A stretch of 48,692 bases of DNA, from NCBI GenBank assembly GCA_009929615.1, contig SAAB01000021.1, positions 1-48,692 on the forward strand, in the 5' to 3' direction. The stretch is from Clostridia bacterium (lineage in GTDB: Bacteria; Bacillota; Clostridia; Lachnospirales; Lachnospiraceae). Numbering within the stretch: position 1 is the stretch's first letter; the number at the start of each line of letters is the position of its first letter. The notes beneath the pieces are model-generated. The model was not told where the DNA came from and did no database searches. It saw nothing but the letters and a program-made list of their open reading frames with translations. This document shows, in pieces, positions 1 to 8,093 of this stretch. The position numbers and the translations under genes are program-made.

Positions 1-99
1 AAACGAACAGCATTGCTTTTCCATCCGGTCAAGGGTGGCGTAACAAATCAATACATTACGTGGTGGCAATCCCACGAAAAAAATGATTGACCCATAATA
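1..99. repeat. Terminal inverted repeat, left copy (mobile-element end)
   Basis: These 99 bases are the exact reverse complement of 48594-48692; the match stops at position 100 (c here, a in the other copy). Reading into hsdR from this side, the reductase-like continuation expected after the DEAD-box segment is lost at about position 94-96 and replaced by unrelated codons. This is therefore the end of an inserted element and not part of hsdR. The inner six bases (TATTAT on the minus strand) fit the natural coding sequence of both interrupted genes and may be target sequence. I do not recognise the element family. Confidence 0.9.
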
Positions 100-1554
100 C
101 TTATGAATATAATTTCCAAATACGTCTTTTGTGTTATATCCATCCCCTATTAACGGAGTTCCCGTCAATGCAATCATAACTGCATCCCTGTCTGATGCCA
201 TTAGATTTGCTAAAAACGATCCATTTGGATTATAACTTCGATGCGCTTCATCCATAAAATATACACGCTGTACACTTACATTATAATCTGCCTGTTTGGT
301 AACCGATTCATCTGAAAACTTCTGAATATTTACAACTGTAATTGTTGTCTTGCCACTTTTGTCTGCCTCACCAACTGCTGCAATATTCTGTTTAAAATCC
401 TCTTTAGAACTGACAAGAATAACCTTCAGCCCTCTTGCCTCAAACTCATTTTTCGCCTGAGTTGCAAGGTCAATTCTATCCACAATGAAATAGAATTTTG
501 CTATTTTTTCATTTTTTTGATAATAATCAGTGAGAAATTTGACATTAGAAAATGCCAATGCAGTCTTTCCACTTCCCTGCGTATGCCAGATAACCCCCTT
601 TTTTACATCTTCATCCAGTTTATCTCTAATTGCCAAAGTTGCAAATATCTGTGGATAACGCATAATATGTTTTTCAATGTGCTTAATTCCGTTTTTATCT
701 GTTGACTCTTTGTAACACAATCCATACCGTAGTAGGAAGATTACCCTTTTCTTACTATATAATGATGTAAGAATCCTGTTCGTTGGAGAATCCACATTAA
801 TTGAAGATGCATATTCTGATGTACCCTTTATCGACAGTAGATTATTATCCCTCAAAATAAAATGTTCTTGCTCGTCTGTTACGGTTTTGAGTTGTTTCCG
901 CAATTCTTCCACATGCTGCTCTCTAAATTTGCTGAAGAACATTTTCTTATAACTACTGGAAGCATAGAATGCTCCTTGTATTGGTTCAATATCCGTATCA
1001 TCGTATTCATTATTATTTGAGAAAACCGTATATTGTGTCAGATTGACAAATCTCTTATAAATCGGATTTGAAAATCTTCTAGTCATTCTTTCTCGCTCAA
1101 CAAGAATGCCTTCTCTGTTATTCTGCCGCTTAACTTCAACAAAAGACAAAGGCATGCCATTAATAAGAACAACAATATCTGGTCTGAAGTTATCATCTCC
1201 ATTCTCATATGGAAGTTCTGTAACAACTACAAATAAATTTTTATCAATATCTTCGTAATCTATTAGTTTGATTCCTTCATACCCTTTTTGTAAAAATTCA
1301 AAAAAAGCCTTACCCAAATCATCATTACTAAGTTTGATTTTGATTTCTGATATCATTCGTTTTATATCGTCCATCGAAAGTTCTAAGTCATTGATTTGGT
1401 TAAGGGCTTTTTGAAAAAGAGCGTAAAAAACATTGGTATCGCCATCATAGTCGATATCTCTCTTCTTATCTTTAATTGACATATAGGTATAACCAAGTCT
1501 CATAAAATGCACAAGTGCAGGTATTTTGACTCTTGAATCTTCTGGTCTAGCCAT
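1..1554 (-). pseudogene. hsdR: Type I restriction enzyme R subunit (HsdR), 5' part, interrupted
   Basis: This is the N-terminal half of the restriction/translocase subunit of a type I restriction-modification enzyme, which cleaves unmodified DNA after ATP-driven translocation. About 487 authentic codons are present, against roughly 1,000 in the family. The PD-(D/E)XK nuclease residues are visible (D126, E140, K142, in SFVEVKR), followed by Walker A TQGSGKT (about 326-332), DEAH (about 434-438) and helicase motif III-like TGTP. The ATG at 1554 has a GGAGGTG ribosome site. After residue 487 (FGNYIHKYY) the frame runs into the terminal repeat and no longer resembles HsdR, so the second RecA domain is missing. 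No hsdM or hsdS lies in the window; they could be beyond the left edge. Confidence 0.93.
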
Positions 1555-1593
1555 ATGACACACCTCCATCCGTAATTCTCTATCAATGACTGC

Positions 1594-1809
1594 TTACCTT
1601 TCAATTTCGACAATATCATCAATTCCACAATTCAACGCACAGCATATCCGAACCAAAACATCTAATGACACATTCTCATTGTTTGTCATTTTCGTAAATG
1701 TGCTTGGCGCTATGCTTGTCTTTTTTCTTAATTCTCCCTTTGAAATATCTTGATCTATAAGCAGTTTCCAAAGTGGTTTATAATTCACCTTGATTCGTTC
1801 ATCATTCAT
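1594..1809 (-). CDS. Small XRE/Cro-like HTH regulator (71 aa)
   Basis: A single-domain helix-turn-helix protein of the short Cro/YozG-like type. The HTH covers about residues 18-65 (KGELRKKTSIAPSTFTKM followed by SLDVLVRICCALNCG and an acidic DIVEIE end). The start is set at 1809, where GGAGGAAATACAC precedes the ATG; a longer frame to 1953 would add 48 residues of low-complexity isoleucine/asparagine codons with no ribosome site. It sits 39 bp upstream of hsdR on the same strand and could control it, as small HTH (C-protein-like) genes do in many restriction loci. That role is inferred from position. Confidence 0.8.
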   Translation of the reverse strand: MNDERIKVNYKPLWKLLIDQDISKGELRKKTSIAPSTFTKMTNNENVSLDVLVRICCALNCGIDDIVEIER

Positions 1810-1859
1810 GTGTATTTCCTCCATCAAGAACCTCACGAATTCATAAATAACATTGATGT

Positions 1860-1925
1860 TAGTATACCAGAAGATGTTCGAATTTTCAATTTCAATTTCG
1901 ATTTCTCGAATTATCATTATTTGGT
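1860..1925. promoter_or_regulatory. AT-rich leader with repeated aatttc units upstream of the XRE gene
   Basis: Immediately upstream of the small XRE gene (1809) is an AT-rich stretch with successive ttcaattt/ttcgattt units flanked by ttcgaa and tcgaat half-sites (about 1877-1912). The position and the dyad-like TTCGAA pieces make it a plausible operator for the adjacent HTH protein. This is inference; no clear -35/-10 pair stands out. Confidence 0.3.
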
Positions 1926-1937
1926 CACAAACCACTT

Positions 1938-1977
1938 TTAGCCAAGCTTTCAATTTGTCCTTTCAAAGCTTGGCTAA
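1938..1977 (-). terminator. Hairpin, probable terminator of the exonuclease/membrane-protein pair
   Basis: A 13-bp perfect stem (1938-1950 with 1965-1977, arm TTAGCCAAGCTTT) has a 14-nt loop. It lies just after the stop of the small membrane protein (1989) and before the XRE gene on the minus strand. The T-tract after it is short, so termination is likely but not certain. Confidence 0.6.
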
Positions 1978-1988
1978 TCATATTTCAC

Positions 1989-2255
1989 TTATTCTTCATT
2001 TTCATCTACTTGTTCTTCATTTCTTTTTCGTTGCAGTGTTGATACGTCTGATATCAGTAGCAAGAACTGTGCCAATGCCAGTGCGAATAAAGCCGTTCTT
2101 CCCAACCTCACAATTGTATTATCTCCCTTTTCCTTTGCCTCTTTGATAGTATTACTTAGCACAGCAATTAACCCAATACTTGTTAATCTCTGCAAATTTC
2201 TATTGATTGCTCTGTTCTCATCATAAATATCCTTCAAAATCTTTTCGTTCTTCAT
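1989..2255 (-). CDS. Small membrane protein, unknown function (88 aa)
   Basis: I do not recognise a family. The protein has a charged N-terminal half predicted to be helical (KILKDIYDENRAINRNLQ), one hydrophobic segment near residues 56-72 (TALFALALAQFLLLIS) and a very acidic/basic tail (LQRKRNEEQVDENEE). The frame opens with three consecutive ATG codons; the third, at 2255, is best spaced from GGAGGA. It lies 17 bp downstream of the DEDDh exonuclease gene, so the two are probably co-transcribed. An accessory or membrane-anchoring role for the exonuclease is possible but unsupported. Confidence 0.7.
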   Translation of the reverse strand: MKNEKILKDIYDENRAINRNLQRLTSIGLIAVLSNTIKEAKEKGDNTIVRLGRTALFALALAQFLLLISDVSTLQRKRNEEQVDENEE

Positions 2256-2272
2256 CATCATTCCTCCATTTT

Positions 2273-3157
2273 TTACATTTCTTCTGCTACTCTTGCTGGT
2301 GTAAAAATAGCATACACCTTATCTCTGAAGTCCATCCTCTTCATTTCTTTCTGGAACAAATGCTTATTCCAATTTTCATCGGTTACTGCATCTGCACCTT
2401 TGAACCAGCCAATAAGTCGGCGATAAATACTCCATGTATTGTTCGTTTTCTCTTCCTTTTCTGTTTCCGGTAGCTCTTTAACCTCACTATTGACTTGCGT
2501 AAGTTGCGCCATAATTTCCGGTGTAAATAATTTTCCCATGCTAAAATTCAAGTGTTCAATTTCTTCTGCATATTCAACTATTGGTACAAAGCTTAACTGA
2601 AACGCTGGCTGTCTCTGTATCTTTGCCAGAATTCTTGCAGTATTATATGCATCACACAATCCATCATGCATCCTTCCGATTGGACGAATATGACCTATTT
2701 CCATAGCATCCTCCAGCGCATACTGTCTATGTAATCCCAGCATATCATCGAATGATTTTTGAAAATCTAACCACTCATCAAGCAGATCCTGTATCTTGTG
2801 ATGTTTTATTTTTTTCACACGCATCTCTCTTATGAGTTGATAGTAATCCGAATCGCTCCACGAAAGTACCGTTACATCTCTGTCTCCTATCCACTGTACA
2901 AACTTCATAAGTGCAGTCCTAAGACATGATGCTTCTTCTAACTTGTCCTCTGTGATTCCTGTAAGTTCAGAGATGAAATCATTTAGTTTACCAAACTCTG
3001 GTTTTACATAGGTGGAAAACTCATCAATGATATGATTTTCTTTATTCAGCAGAACTGCGCCTATCTGAATTATTTCTTGCGTCATACCATGCATTTTCTT
3101 CTTTGCACTTCCTTTTACCATACACATCTCCAGATCAAGGACTAAATAGTAATCCAT
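2273..3157 (-). CDS. DEDDh-family 3'-5' exonuclease (294 aa)
   Basis: The N-terminal ~175 residues form an RNase T/DnaQ-like exonuclease domain. The DEDDh metal-binding residues can be placed: D8 and E10 in VLDLEMC, an aspartate around D102-D104 in SWSDSDYYQL, and H164 and D169 in HDGLCDAYNT. The C-terminal ~110 residues are of unknown fold. A good ribosome site (AAGGGAGG, 8 nt) precedes the ATG at 3157. It heads a two-gene unit with the small membrane protein and follows a hairpin that ends the WYL operon. Stand-alone DEDDh nucleases of this size often sit in accessory or defence loci; here it neighbours hsdR and a WYL regulator. The substrate cannot be read from sequence. Confidence 0.85.
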   Translation of the reverse strand: MDYYLVLDLEMCMVKGSAKKKMHGMTQEIIQIGAVLLNKENHIIDEFSTYVKPEFGKLNDFISELTGITEDKLEEASCLRTALMKFVQWIGDRDVTVLSWSDSDYYQLIREMRVKKIKHHKIQDLLDEWLDFQKSFDDMLGLHRQYALEDAMEIGHIRPIGRMHDGLCDAYNTARILAKIQRQPAFQLSFVPIVEYAEEIEHLNFSMGKLFTPEIMAQLTQVNSEVKELPETEKEEKTNNTWSIYRRLIGWFKGADAVTDENWNKHLFQKEMKRMDFRDKVYAIFTPARVAEEM

Positions 3158-3269
3158 AACAAAAACCTCCCTTGAAGCAAATTATCATAGAAAACAAAAG
3201 TTTCTTTGTTTTATAGGACGATTATCTCAAAGTATCTGTCATGTTAATGTGACTTGAAATAAAATAATA

Positions 3270-3320
3270 AAAAATCTTGTATCGCTCTCATCAGTTCCAG
3301 AGTAGTGACACAAGATTTTT
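3270..3320 (-). terminator. Rho-independent terminator after the WYL operon
   Basis: An 11-bp stem (aaaaatcttgt 3270-3280 with acaagattttt 3310-3320) with an inner CTCT/AGAG pairing is followed on the minus strand by a T-rich run. It lies 2 bp beyond the WYL stop codon. The A-tract on the other side could make it bidirectional. Confidence 0.8.
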
Positions 3321-3321
3321 C

Positions 3322-4326
3322 TTAATCTTCGTATTTGTGCAATGCCTTCCCTAACTCAGACATTACCTCCAATTTTAGATGTTCCGGTGCAATCACCTTA
3401 AACCAATTTCCATATTGGAGAAACCAACCAATTAAAGTCACACTATTCATCTTTGTAAATGAAGCCCTATACAGACCATTTTTTTGTTTGCGCACCTTTA
3501 CATCTTTACCTGCAAAATCATACAGTATTGCATTCATTGCTGGATCTGGTTCATATTCCACTTCAATTCGTACTACGTCACCAGAATAATGATTTACACT
3601 TTCCTCAATATAATTCTGAATAAACATTTCTGGATTCGGGCCTACCTTTTCTTTTGCATCAATGGCATATTCATCCGAAATACAGAGATTCAAAATACGA
3701 TCCAGACGATAATGTGTCAGTCCCTCATGATTATCATGAGAGCCAATTAGGTAATAGTTGTTACTTGCCCAGTAAATCGTATACAAATTCAGTTTATACA
3801 CTTTTCCATTTCTTCGAAGCACTTTTTCCATATCATTTGTAATCTCAGTGTACTGAAATTCTATCTTTTTATGAAGAAACATTGCTTCAAGCATCATTTC
3901 TATATATTGTCCTATCTCAACATCTACCTCAGAACAATCCTTTACCGGTCGTATCATATGCGAGAATCTACTTCTTCCTCTATTACTTGTCAGCGCAAGC
4001 AGTTTTTCTCTTATCTCAACTGTTTCTTTTTCGGATACACATTTTGCCTGCTGCACTGCGTCCATCATTATTTTTATTTCCCAGTCATCAAAAGCGTGTT
4101 TCTCCATGTACCAGCCTTTTCTCTTGTCTTTACACTGTGTAATCTGATATCCACAATACTGAAGCATACTGATATCCCGATAGATTGAGCGCCTGTCAAT
4201 ATCTCCAAGTGTATATTTGCTATCCAGCTTTTCTACAATCTGACTAGCATTCATAGGACTTTTTTCATCCGTTGATTCCATAATTTGAAGCACTCTGATT
4301 AGCTTCTCTTTTCTCTCCGTAGCCAT
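3322..4326 (-). CDS. WYL-domain transcriptional regulator (334 aa)
   Basis: A DeoR/YafY-type regulator. An N-terminal winged HTH (about 1-75; DRRSIYRDISMLQYCGY is the recognition region) is followed by a WYL ligand-binding domain (about 140-235; YKLNLYTIYWASNNYYLIG then THYRLDRI) and a C-terminal WCX-like extension. WYL proteins sense nucleic acids or nucleotides, and many control phage-defence operons (BrxR and CapW are characterised examples). It is the last gene of an operon with the HhH-like protein (16 bp upstream) and the GNAT protein. The ribosome site is GGTGG. It may autoregulate the operon; no operator could be assigned. Confidence 0.92.
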   Translation of the reverse strand: MATERKEKLIRVLQIMESTDEKSPMNASQIVEKLDSKYTLGDIDRRSIYRDISMLQYCGYQITQCKDKRKGWYMEKHAFDDWEIKIMMDAVQQAKCVSEKETVEIREKLLALTSNRGRSRFSHMIRPVKDCSEVDVEIGQYIEMMLEAMFLHKKIEFQYTEITNDMEKVLRRNGKVYKLNLYTIYWASNNYYLIGSHDNHEGLTHYRLDRILNLCISDEYAIDAKEKVGPNPEMFIQNYIEESVNHYSGDVVRIEVEYEPDPAMNAILYDFAGKDVKVRKQKNGLYRASFTKMNSVTLIGWFLQYGNWFKVIAPEHLKLEVMSELGKALHKYED

Positions 4327-4342
4327 ACATCCACCAGCTTTC

Positions 4343-4885
4343 CTAATATTTCACCTTGTTCTTTTTTTCTTTATCCAGCTGATATAAAATCTTATCAATA
4401 TATTCGAACTCAGCTTCTGGCAGTATCTCTGTATTAAACCTATAGCATTTCTCAATGTAATCCAGATATAACTCCATGTATTTCTGATTCTTAGCCTTTC
4501 CATGATATTCAGGTAATTCCTCGCCTGTAAGCTCACGATATGCACGTTGATCTATTATTGGAAAAATATCAGGATAATAAAAATGCAATATCGTACTTGC
4601 CATAGCTACCTTTATTCCTTTCGATTCAAGTAACTCCATAATCACTGTCTCAACATCTTTACTTTCAACTGCATCTAAAGGGTGATGTATCTTCTCTTTC
4701 AAGTCGTGTATTTCCATGATTGTGTTGTCCTGAATCTGCACGGAACGATTTAACTTCCACAACACAATTTCATTAATCAAATCCCGATTTCTATCATAAT
4801 CTGTAGAATCTACTTCTTGCGCTTTCGCTTTTATCTGCTTATCTGATTCATACATATATTGATTCAAAATATCCTTATAATTCAT
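4343..4885 (-). CDS. HhH-GPD/OGG-like protein, putative (180 aa)
   Basis: I cannot name a family with certainty. The block KGIKVAMASTILHFYYPD followed by FPIIDQRAYRELTG (about residues 89-121) resembles the helix-hairpin-helix and catalytic-aspartate region of 8-oxoguanine-glycosylase-like proteins, where an S/T-x-I/L-L-x-F...P-I-I-D-x-R pattern is typical; D112 would be the key acid. The usual family is about 200-250 aa, so this is a short version. The start at 4885 has AAAGGATAG upstream. It is the middle gene of the GNAT - HhH - WYL operon (27-bp and 16-bp gaps). A base-modification or DNA-damage role is inferred only. Confidence 0.55.
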   Translation of the reverse strand: MNYKDILNQYMYESDKQIKAKAQEVDSTDYDRNRDLINEIVLWKLNRSVQIQDNTIMEIHDLKEKIHHPLDAVESKDVETVIMELLESKGIKVAMASTILHFYYPDIFPIIDQRAYRELTGEELPEYHGKAKNQKYMELYLDYIEKCYRFNTEILPEAEFEYIDKILYQLDKEKKNKVKY

Positions 4886-4912
4886 GTCTCTATCCTTTCA
4901 TCCAGCACCGCT

Positions 4913-5686
4913 TTAGAAAATCCAGTATTCGTAATGTCTGAATATTTCAGCATTATCTTGTTCCTGCACTTCATTCATCAGCTTCACAATATTTTCTGGT
5001 AATGTATTTCTTATCTCTTTCCTAATACCGCCAAGCCTCTCAGCTAACTTCTTGCTTGCAACATTTTCCAAATCTACTGCATAAATAAAATGATCCACTT
5101 CATAATTATCTTTTGCGAATGTCAAAATTTCTGTCAGCGATTCTAAGCCTATGTGTTTCCTTCTGTATTTCTTTCTCAAATCTATTCCAATTTCTGGTGT
5201 CTTTGTATCAATGTGCTTTAGAATACAATAACCACAGAAATCCAAATTATTTCTATTCCAGATTCCGATAGATAGCTGATTACATTGAAACATATCCTTA
5301 TAAGATTCCTTCGCTCCCTGAATAAAATATTGCTTCAACTCCCCTTTCTGCATTGCTTTAGGCATGATATCTTTAAGGACTTTCAAATAATCATCAAAGT
5401 CATTTTCTTCCATGTATCGCATCAACAAGCGTTCTGTTAGAGCAAGATAATCATCTTCATCATGAAAGTCTTCAAATTGATTTTCTATACGCTTGTACTC
5501 TAAATTATCATATGCTTTCTCTATTTCCTCTGGTGAAGCATATGGTTCAAGTCCCAGCTCTTCCCATGTAGTTCCAAAGGGAGCACCACCGTCGGTATAT
5601 CCTGCAATAAATGCAAACGTATCATCACTGTCTTCGTACATATCAATAACCTTGTCCTGATTCTTGCTTGATTTCCTTTTTCCCAT
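4913..5686 (-). CDS. GNAT-like acetyltransferase with an acidic N-terminal extension (257 aa)
   Basis: Residues ~125-257 look like a GNAT acetyltransferase of the RimJ/RimL type: FCGYCILKHI (beta strands), IGIDLRKKYRRKHIG (acetyl-CoA pyrophosphate loop, a degenerate RxxGxG) and AVDLENVASKKLAERLGG (the typical N-x-x-S-x-x-L-x-E-x-L-G motif). The first ~120 residues are acidic and contain PYASPEEIEKAYDNLEYKRIENQFEDF, which recalls J-domain-like or helical extensions but is not assignable. It is first in the operon with the HhH-like and WYL genes. A substrate cannot be predicted. Acetyltransferases also occur as toxins, but no antitoxin-like RHH gene is adjacent. Confidence 0.75.
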   Translation of the reverse strand: MGKRKSSKNQDKVIDMYEDSDDTFAFIAGYTDGGAPFGTTWEELGLEPYASPEEIEKAYDNLEYKRIENQFEDFHDEDDYLALTERLLMRYMEENDFDDYLKVLKDIMPKAMQKGELKQYFIQGAKESYKDMFQCNQLSIGIWNRNNLDFCGYCILKHIDTKTPEIGIDLRKKYRRKHIGLESLTEILTFAKDNYEVDHFIYAVDLENVASKKLAERLGGIRKEIRNTLPENIVKLMNEVQEQDNAEIFRHYEYWIF

Positions 5687-5724
5687 AGTTTCATTTCCTT
5701 TTCACTCATTTTCATAGTATGGCG

Positions 5725-5742
5725 GTGGGGAATGACCCCCAC
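5725..5742. other. GC-rich hairpin in the leader of the GNAT operon
   Basis: gtgggg (5725-5730) pairs with ccccac (5737-5742) around a 6-nt loop, inside a 143-bp gap between the nuclease gene and the GNAT gene. The gap also carries a GTGGGCGATT segment that could extend the pairing. It is a possible attenuator or processing site; it has no poly-T and so is not a standard terminator. Confidence 0.35.
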
Positions 5743-5829
5743 TTTACAATCGCCCACGCATGGTTACAGGTTACGCCATCTTTCCATCCTTGTAGCTTTA
5801 CAGCCATGCACATACAGCAAGAAGGATTT

Positions 5830-6258
5830 TTAGTCTTTTAATATCAGAAAAGTACCATTATCATCTACTTCATATACCTTTACATCACGCAGCAAATGTC
5901 CATCAATCCTACAATAATATTCTGCTAATGTCTCTATCTTTCCAGGGTAAACAGACTTCTTTATACATAATATTTTAGTAGAATCAGCAGGCAAATAACT
6001 CATATAGAAAAGTGCTTCATTCAGCCCCATCAGCTTCGCACTCGGTACATTTCCCGTATTTGTCCATGTGTAACATTTACATTCTACTATGATTTTCCCA
6101 TCTTCTGACACGCAATCAAATTTATGATTTTTTGATGGCTTTCCAATAGGAATTGCAACTTCCATATCAAAAGCTATATCAAAATGCTTTTCCATGTTCT
6201 TTAACACTAACTCCTGAAAGGCTCTTCCCACCTTGGGATTTTCACTATTCGTATTCAT
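5830..6258 (-). CDS. PD-(D/E)XK nuclease-like protein (142 aa)
   Basis: A small stand-alone restriction-fold protein. The signature is a hydrophobic strand with D48 (KFDCVSEDG) followed by IIVECK (E59, K61), which is the D...ExK metal-binding core of PD-(D/E)XK nucleases. An N-terminal helix (GRAFQELVLKNMEKHF) precedes it, as in Holliday-junction-resolvase-like and Mrr-like domains. The ribosome site AAGGAG is somewhat far (about 13 nt) from the ATG at 6258. It is transcribed toward the GNAT operon, with a 143-bp gap, and may be part of the same defence-like cluster. The biochemical target is unknown. Confidence 0.72.
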   Translation of the reverse strand: MNTNSENPKVGRAFQELVLKNMEKHFDIAFDMEVAIPIGKPSKNHKFDCVSEDGKIIVECKCYTWTNTGNVPSAKLMGLNEALFYMSYLPADSTKILCIKKSVYPGKIETLAEYYCRIDGHLLRDVKVYEVDDNGTFLILKD

Positions 6259-6308
6259 TTATATCCAGTCACTCCTTGCATTTACTGTATTACTATGTAT
6301 AAATAATA

Positions 6309-6331
6309 TTTTATCATGTGTCATGATAAAA
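6309..6331. promoter_or_regulatory. 10-bp palindrome in a divergent intergenic region
   Basis: ttttatcatg (6309-6318) and catgataaaa (6322-6331) form a perfect inverted repeat with a 3-nt centre. It lies 51 bp upstream of the nuclease gene and 217 bp upstream of the plus-strand NTF2-like gene. A tight palindrome in this setting is more like an operator than a terminator. The remaining 290 bp of the gap hold no ORF I can support; a TATAAT-like box is at about 6471-6476 for the plus-strand gene. Confidence 0.5.
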
Positions 6332-6547
6332 TGACAGTGAGTGAATCATTTTTTCATTAATAATTCATTGCGGTACTCGAAACAGATAATGAACTGCAAG
6401 GCAAATACTGTACATTATACGAAAAAACTGTCGAATTTGTAATAGCTATATGAGTTTTGAAAAAAAGAATTTATAATGTAAAACAGTGATAAACCATATG
6501 CTTATGTGGTTTGAATAAGCAGAAACTAATTTCCAGGGAGGGATAAA

Positions 6548-6892
6548 ATGCTTGAACAAAGTCCAAAAGCCATAGCATTAAAATGGTTACAAACATTCAA
6601 CGAAAAAGATTGTGATGAATTACTAAATCTATATTATATGCATGCTTATTACAAAAGGATACCTGGTCGGGATTTGGTCGGAAAAGACGAAATAAGTGAT
6701 TACCTGATTAAGCTGTGCTTGATTCAAGATTTTTATCTGGAATCACAAAACATATTAGAAGATGGGCAATGGGCAATATTGGAATGGAAAGATTTGTATG
6801 GGCGATGTGGTTGTGAAGCCTTTCAAATTGTTAATGGGCAAATTGTGTGTCAGCGAGAATATTGGGACGAAACTAAGTTTTGGAGTAAGTGA
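6548..6892 (+). CDS. NTF2-like / SnoaL-like protein (114 aa)
   Basis: The size and pattern fit a cone-shaped NTF2-like fold: an N-terminal helix (AIALKWLQTFNEKDCDELLNLY), a strand with the conserved R-D-x-x-G-K turn (GRDLVGKDEISDYL), and C-terminal strands ending EYWDETKFW. Such proteins are small-molecule-binding domains or isomerases of many kinds, so the function is open. The ribosome site is GGAGGGATAAA before the ATG. It stands alone on the plus strand between the nuclease gene and the sigma4/alpha-CTD gene. Confidence 0.72.
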   Translation: MLEQSPKAIALKWLQTFNEKDCDELLNLYYMHAYYKRIPGRDLVGKDEISDYLIKLCLIQDFYLESQNILEDGQWAILEWKDLYGRCGCEAFQIVNGQIVCQREYWDETKFWSK

Positions 6893-6991
6893 TAATGTAG
6901 TAGAATTATCAAATATATATTCTTTTATCTTGATATTTCTGTGAAAGTATATTAGTTTTAATGAAGTATCCAAAGAAAGGAATACCCTTCC

Positions 6992-7801
6992 ATGAAAAAA
7001 GATTATATAGAAAATCTTAGAAACTTCGTAATCGAACAAAACATGATGTTTATGTATGACATAAATTACAAGATCACCCCAGATATAGAAGAAGGTGTGG
7101 AATACGCATTATCAATGCTTTCCAAAGAGGAACGTGATATTCTTATTGCTGTTTATAACGGAATACCTAATTCTACTATTTCTGAAAAGTTTAAGATAAG
7201 TCAACATGATGTTCGGTCACGCAGGGAAAAAGCAATTGATGAACTTCGCACTTATCGTTATTGTATTCTATTTGGTAAACAAGGTGCTGAAGAACAAGTT
7301 GCTGAAGATGCGAGGCGACGAGAAGAATGGATAAAATCCAATACCCCTGTGAATCCTGATACTTATCAAGATCCTAGAGATATTCGATTTAAGGATATTG
7401 ATTCTAATAAAATCAGTGTCCGTTTGTTTAATTGTATGTCTAGAACTAACATTGAAAATTTAGGCATGGCTGCAAAATGTAATGTCGATAATGTTAGGAA
7501 TCTTGGGAAATCCGGTAGATGGGAACTGTATTGTTTGCTAACCAGTTTCGGAATTGTTCCAGTATGGAAGGCTCAGGAAGTTGCAAAGAAAACCTCTTCC
7601 TCTGAAATTCAACAAATTGTTGTACCAGAAGAAATTGTAGCAGCCTCTGAAAAATATATTGAACTTGAAACAGAAGCTCTCCAATTGCGAAAAAAAATAA
7701 TGGATTGGAAAAAGAAGCTCAGGTCACCAATCAAAACTGCGATTGGTATAAAGAGTGGAGAGCAGAGTGTCAAAATAAAAATCTGCGATAAATATTGTTA
7801 A
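6992..7801 (+). CDS. Sigma-region-4-like HTH plus RNA polymerase alpha-CTD-like protein (269 aa)
   Basis: Two transcription modules are joined. Residues ~30-85 contain a sigma-70 region-4-like HTH (LSKEERDILIAVYNGIPNST then ISEKFKISQHDVRSRREKAIDELR). Residues ~127-185 resemble the helix-hairpin-helix domain of RNA polymerase alpha-CTD (SNKISVRLFNCMSRTNIENL, then VDNVRNLGKSGRWELYCLL). A C-terminal coiled-coil segment with basic residues follows (ELETEALQLRKKIMDWKKKL). Alpha-CTD-like domains in accessory proteins are known from Firmicutes mobile elements, but I cannot name this family. It may recruit polymerase to element promoters. The AAGGA ribosome site is 11 nt from the ATG. A terminator hairpin overlaps its stop codon. 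Confidence 0.7.
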   Translation: MKKDYIENLRNFVIEQNMMFMYDINYKITPDIEEGVEYALSMLSKEERDILIAVYNGIPNSTISEKFKISQHDVRSRREKAIDELRTYRYCILFGKQGAEEQVAEDARRREEWIKSNTPVNPDTYQDPRDIRFKDIDSNKISVRLFNCMSRTNIENLGMAAKCNVDNVRNLGKSGRWELYCLLTSFGIVPVWKAQEVAKKTSSSEIQQIVVPEEIVAASEKYIELETEALQLRKKIMDWKKKLRSPIKTAIGIKSGEQSVKIKICDKYC

Positions 7802-7831
7802 GAGCTGGTAAGCATCAAGCTTCCAGCTCTT
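7800..7831 (+). terminator. Hairpin at the end of the sigma4/alpha-CTD gene
   Basis: aagagctgg (7800-7808) pairs with ccagctctt (7823-7831) around a 14-nt loop. The left arm starts within the TAA stop codon. The following run (cttgaca) has few Ts, so this is a moderate terminator. Confidence 0.6.
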
Positions 7832-7859
7832 CTTGACATTCAAATTCATTTATCTCAGT

Positions 7860-8093
7860 TCAATGACAGCCATTATATTCATCAAGTTTTCCTATAATTT
7901 CATTTACCACATAATCACTGTTTTTCTCACTCATATGAATCCCATAATGATCCAATAAATTCCATACTTTATTAAGTTTTCTTTCCCATAATGGATTAGG
8001 TACCCCACCGCAAGTACAGGCTTCTACCTCAACACCATGAACTTTACAATACTTGCATAATTCTTGAATGTTAACTCCATAATCTGCTTCGTT
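7860..8093 (-). pseudogene. Open frame continuing the next gene in another frame; Cys-rich fragment
   Basis: The minus strand is open for 77 residues in this frame with no usable start codon; a TGA closes it upstream at 8094-8096. The translation is protein-like: ELCKYCKVHGVEVEACTCGG holds a CxxC...CxC set that could bind zinc, followed by NPLWERKLNKVWNLLDHYG. It overlaps the 3' end of the 8024-8260 ORF, whose own C-terminus there looks less natural. The simplest reading is that the two are one gene split by a one-base shift near 8090. A sequencing error is possible. Confidence 0.5.

Noticed and set aside
5521-5757. 78-codon minus-strand ORF overlapping the GNAT gene start
   Set aside because: It overlaps the GNAT gene out of frame, has no ribosome site and runs through the GC hairpin at 5725-5742.
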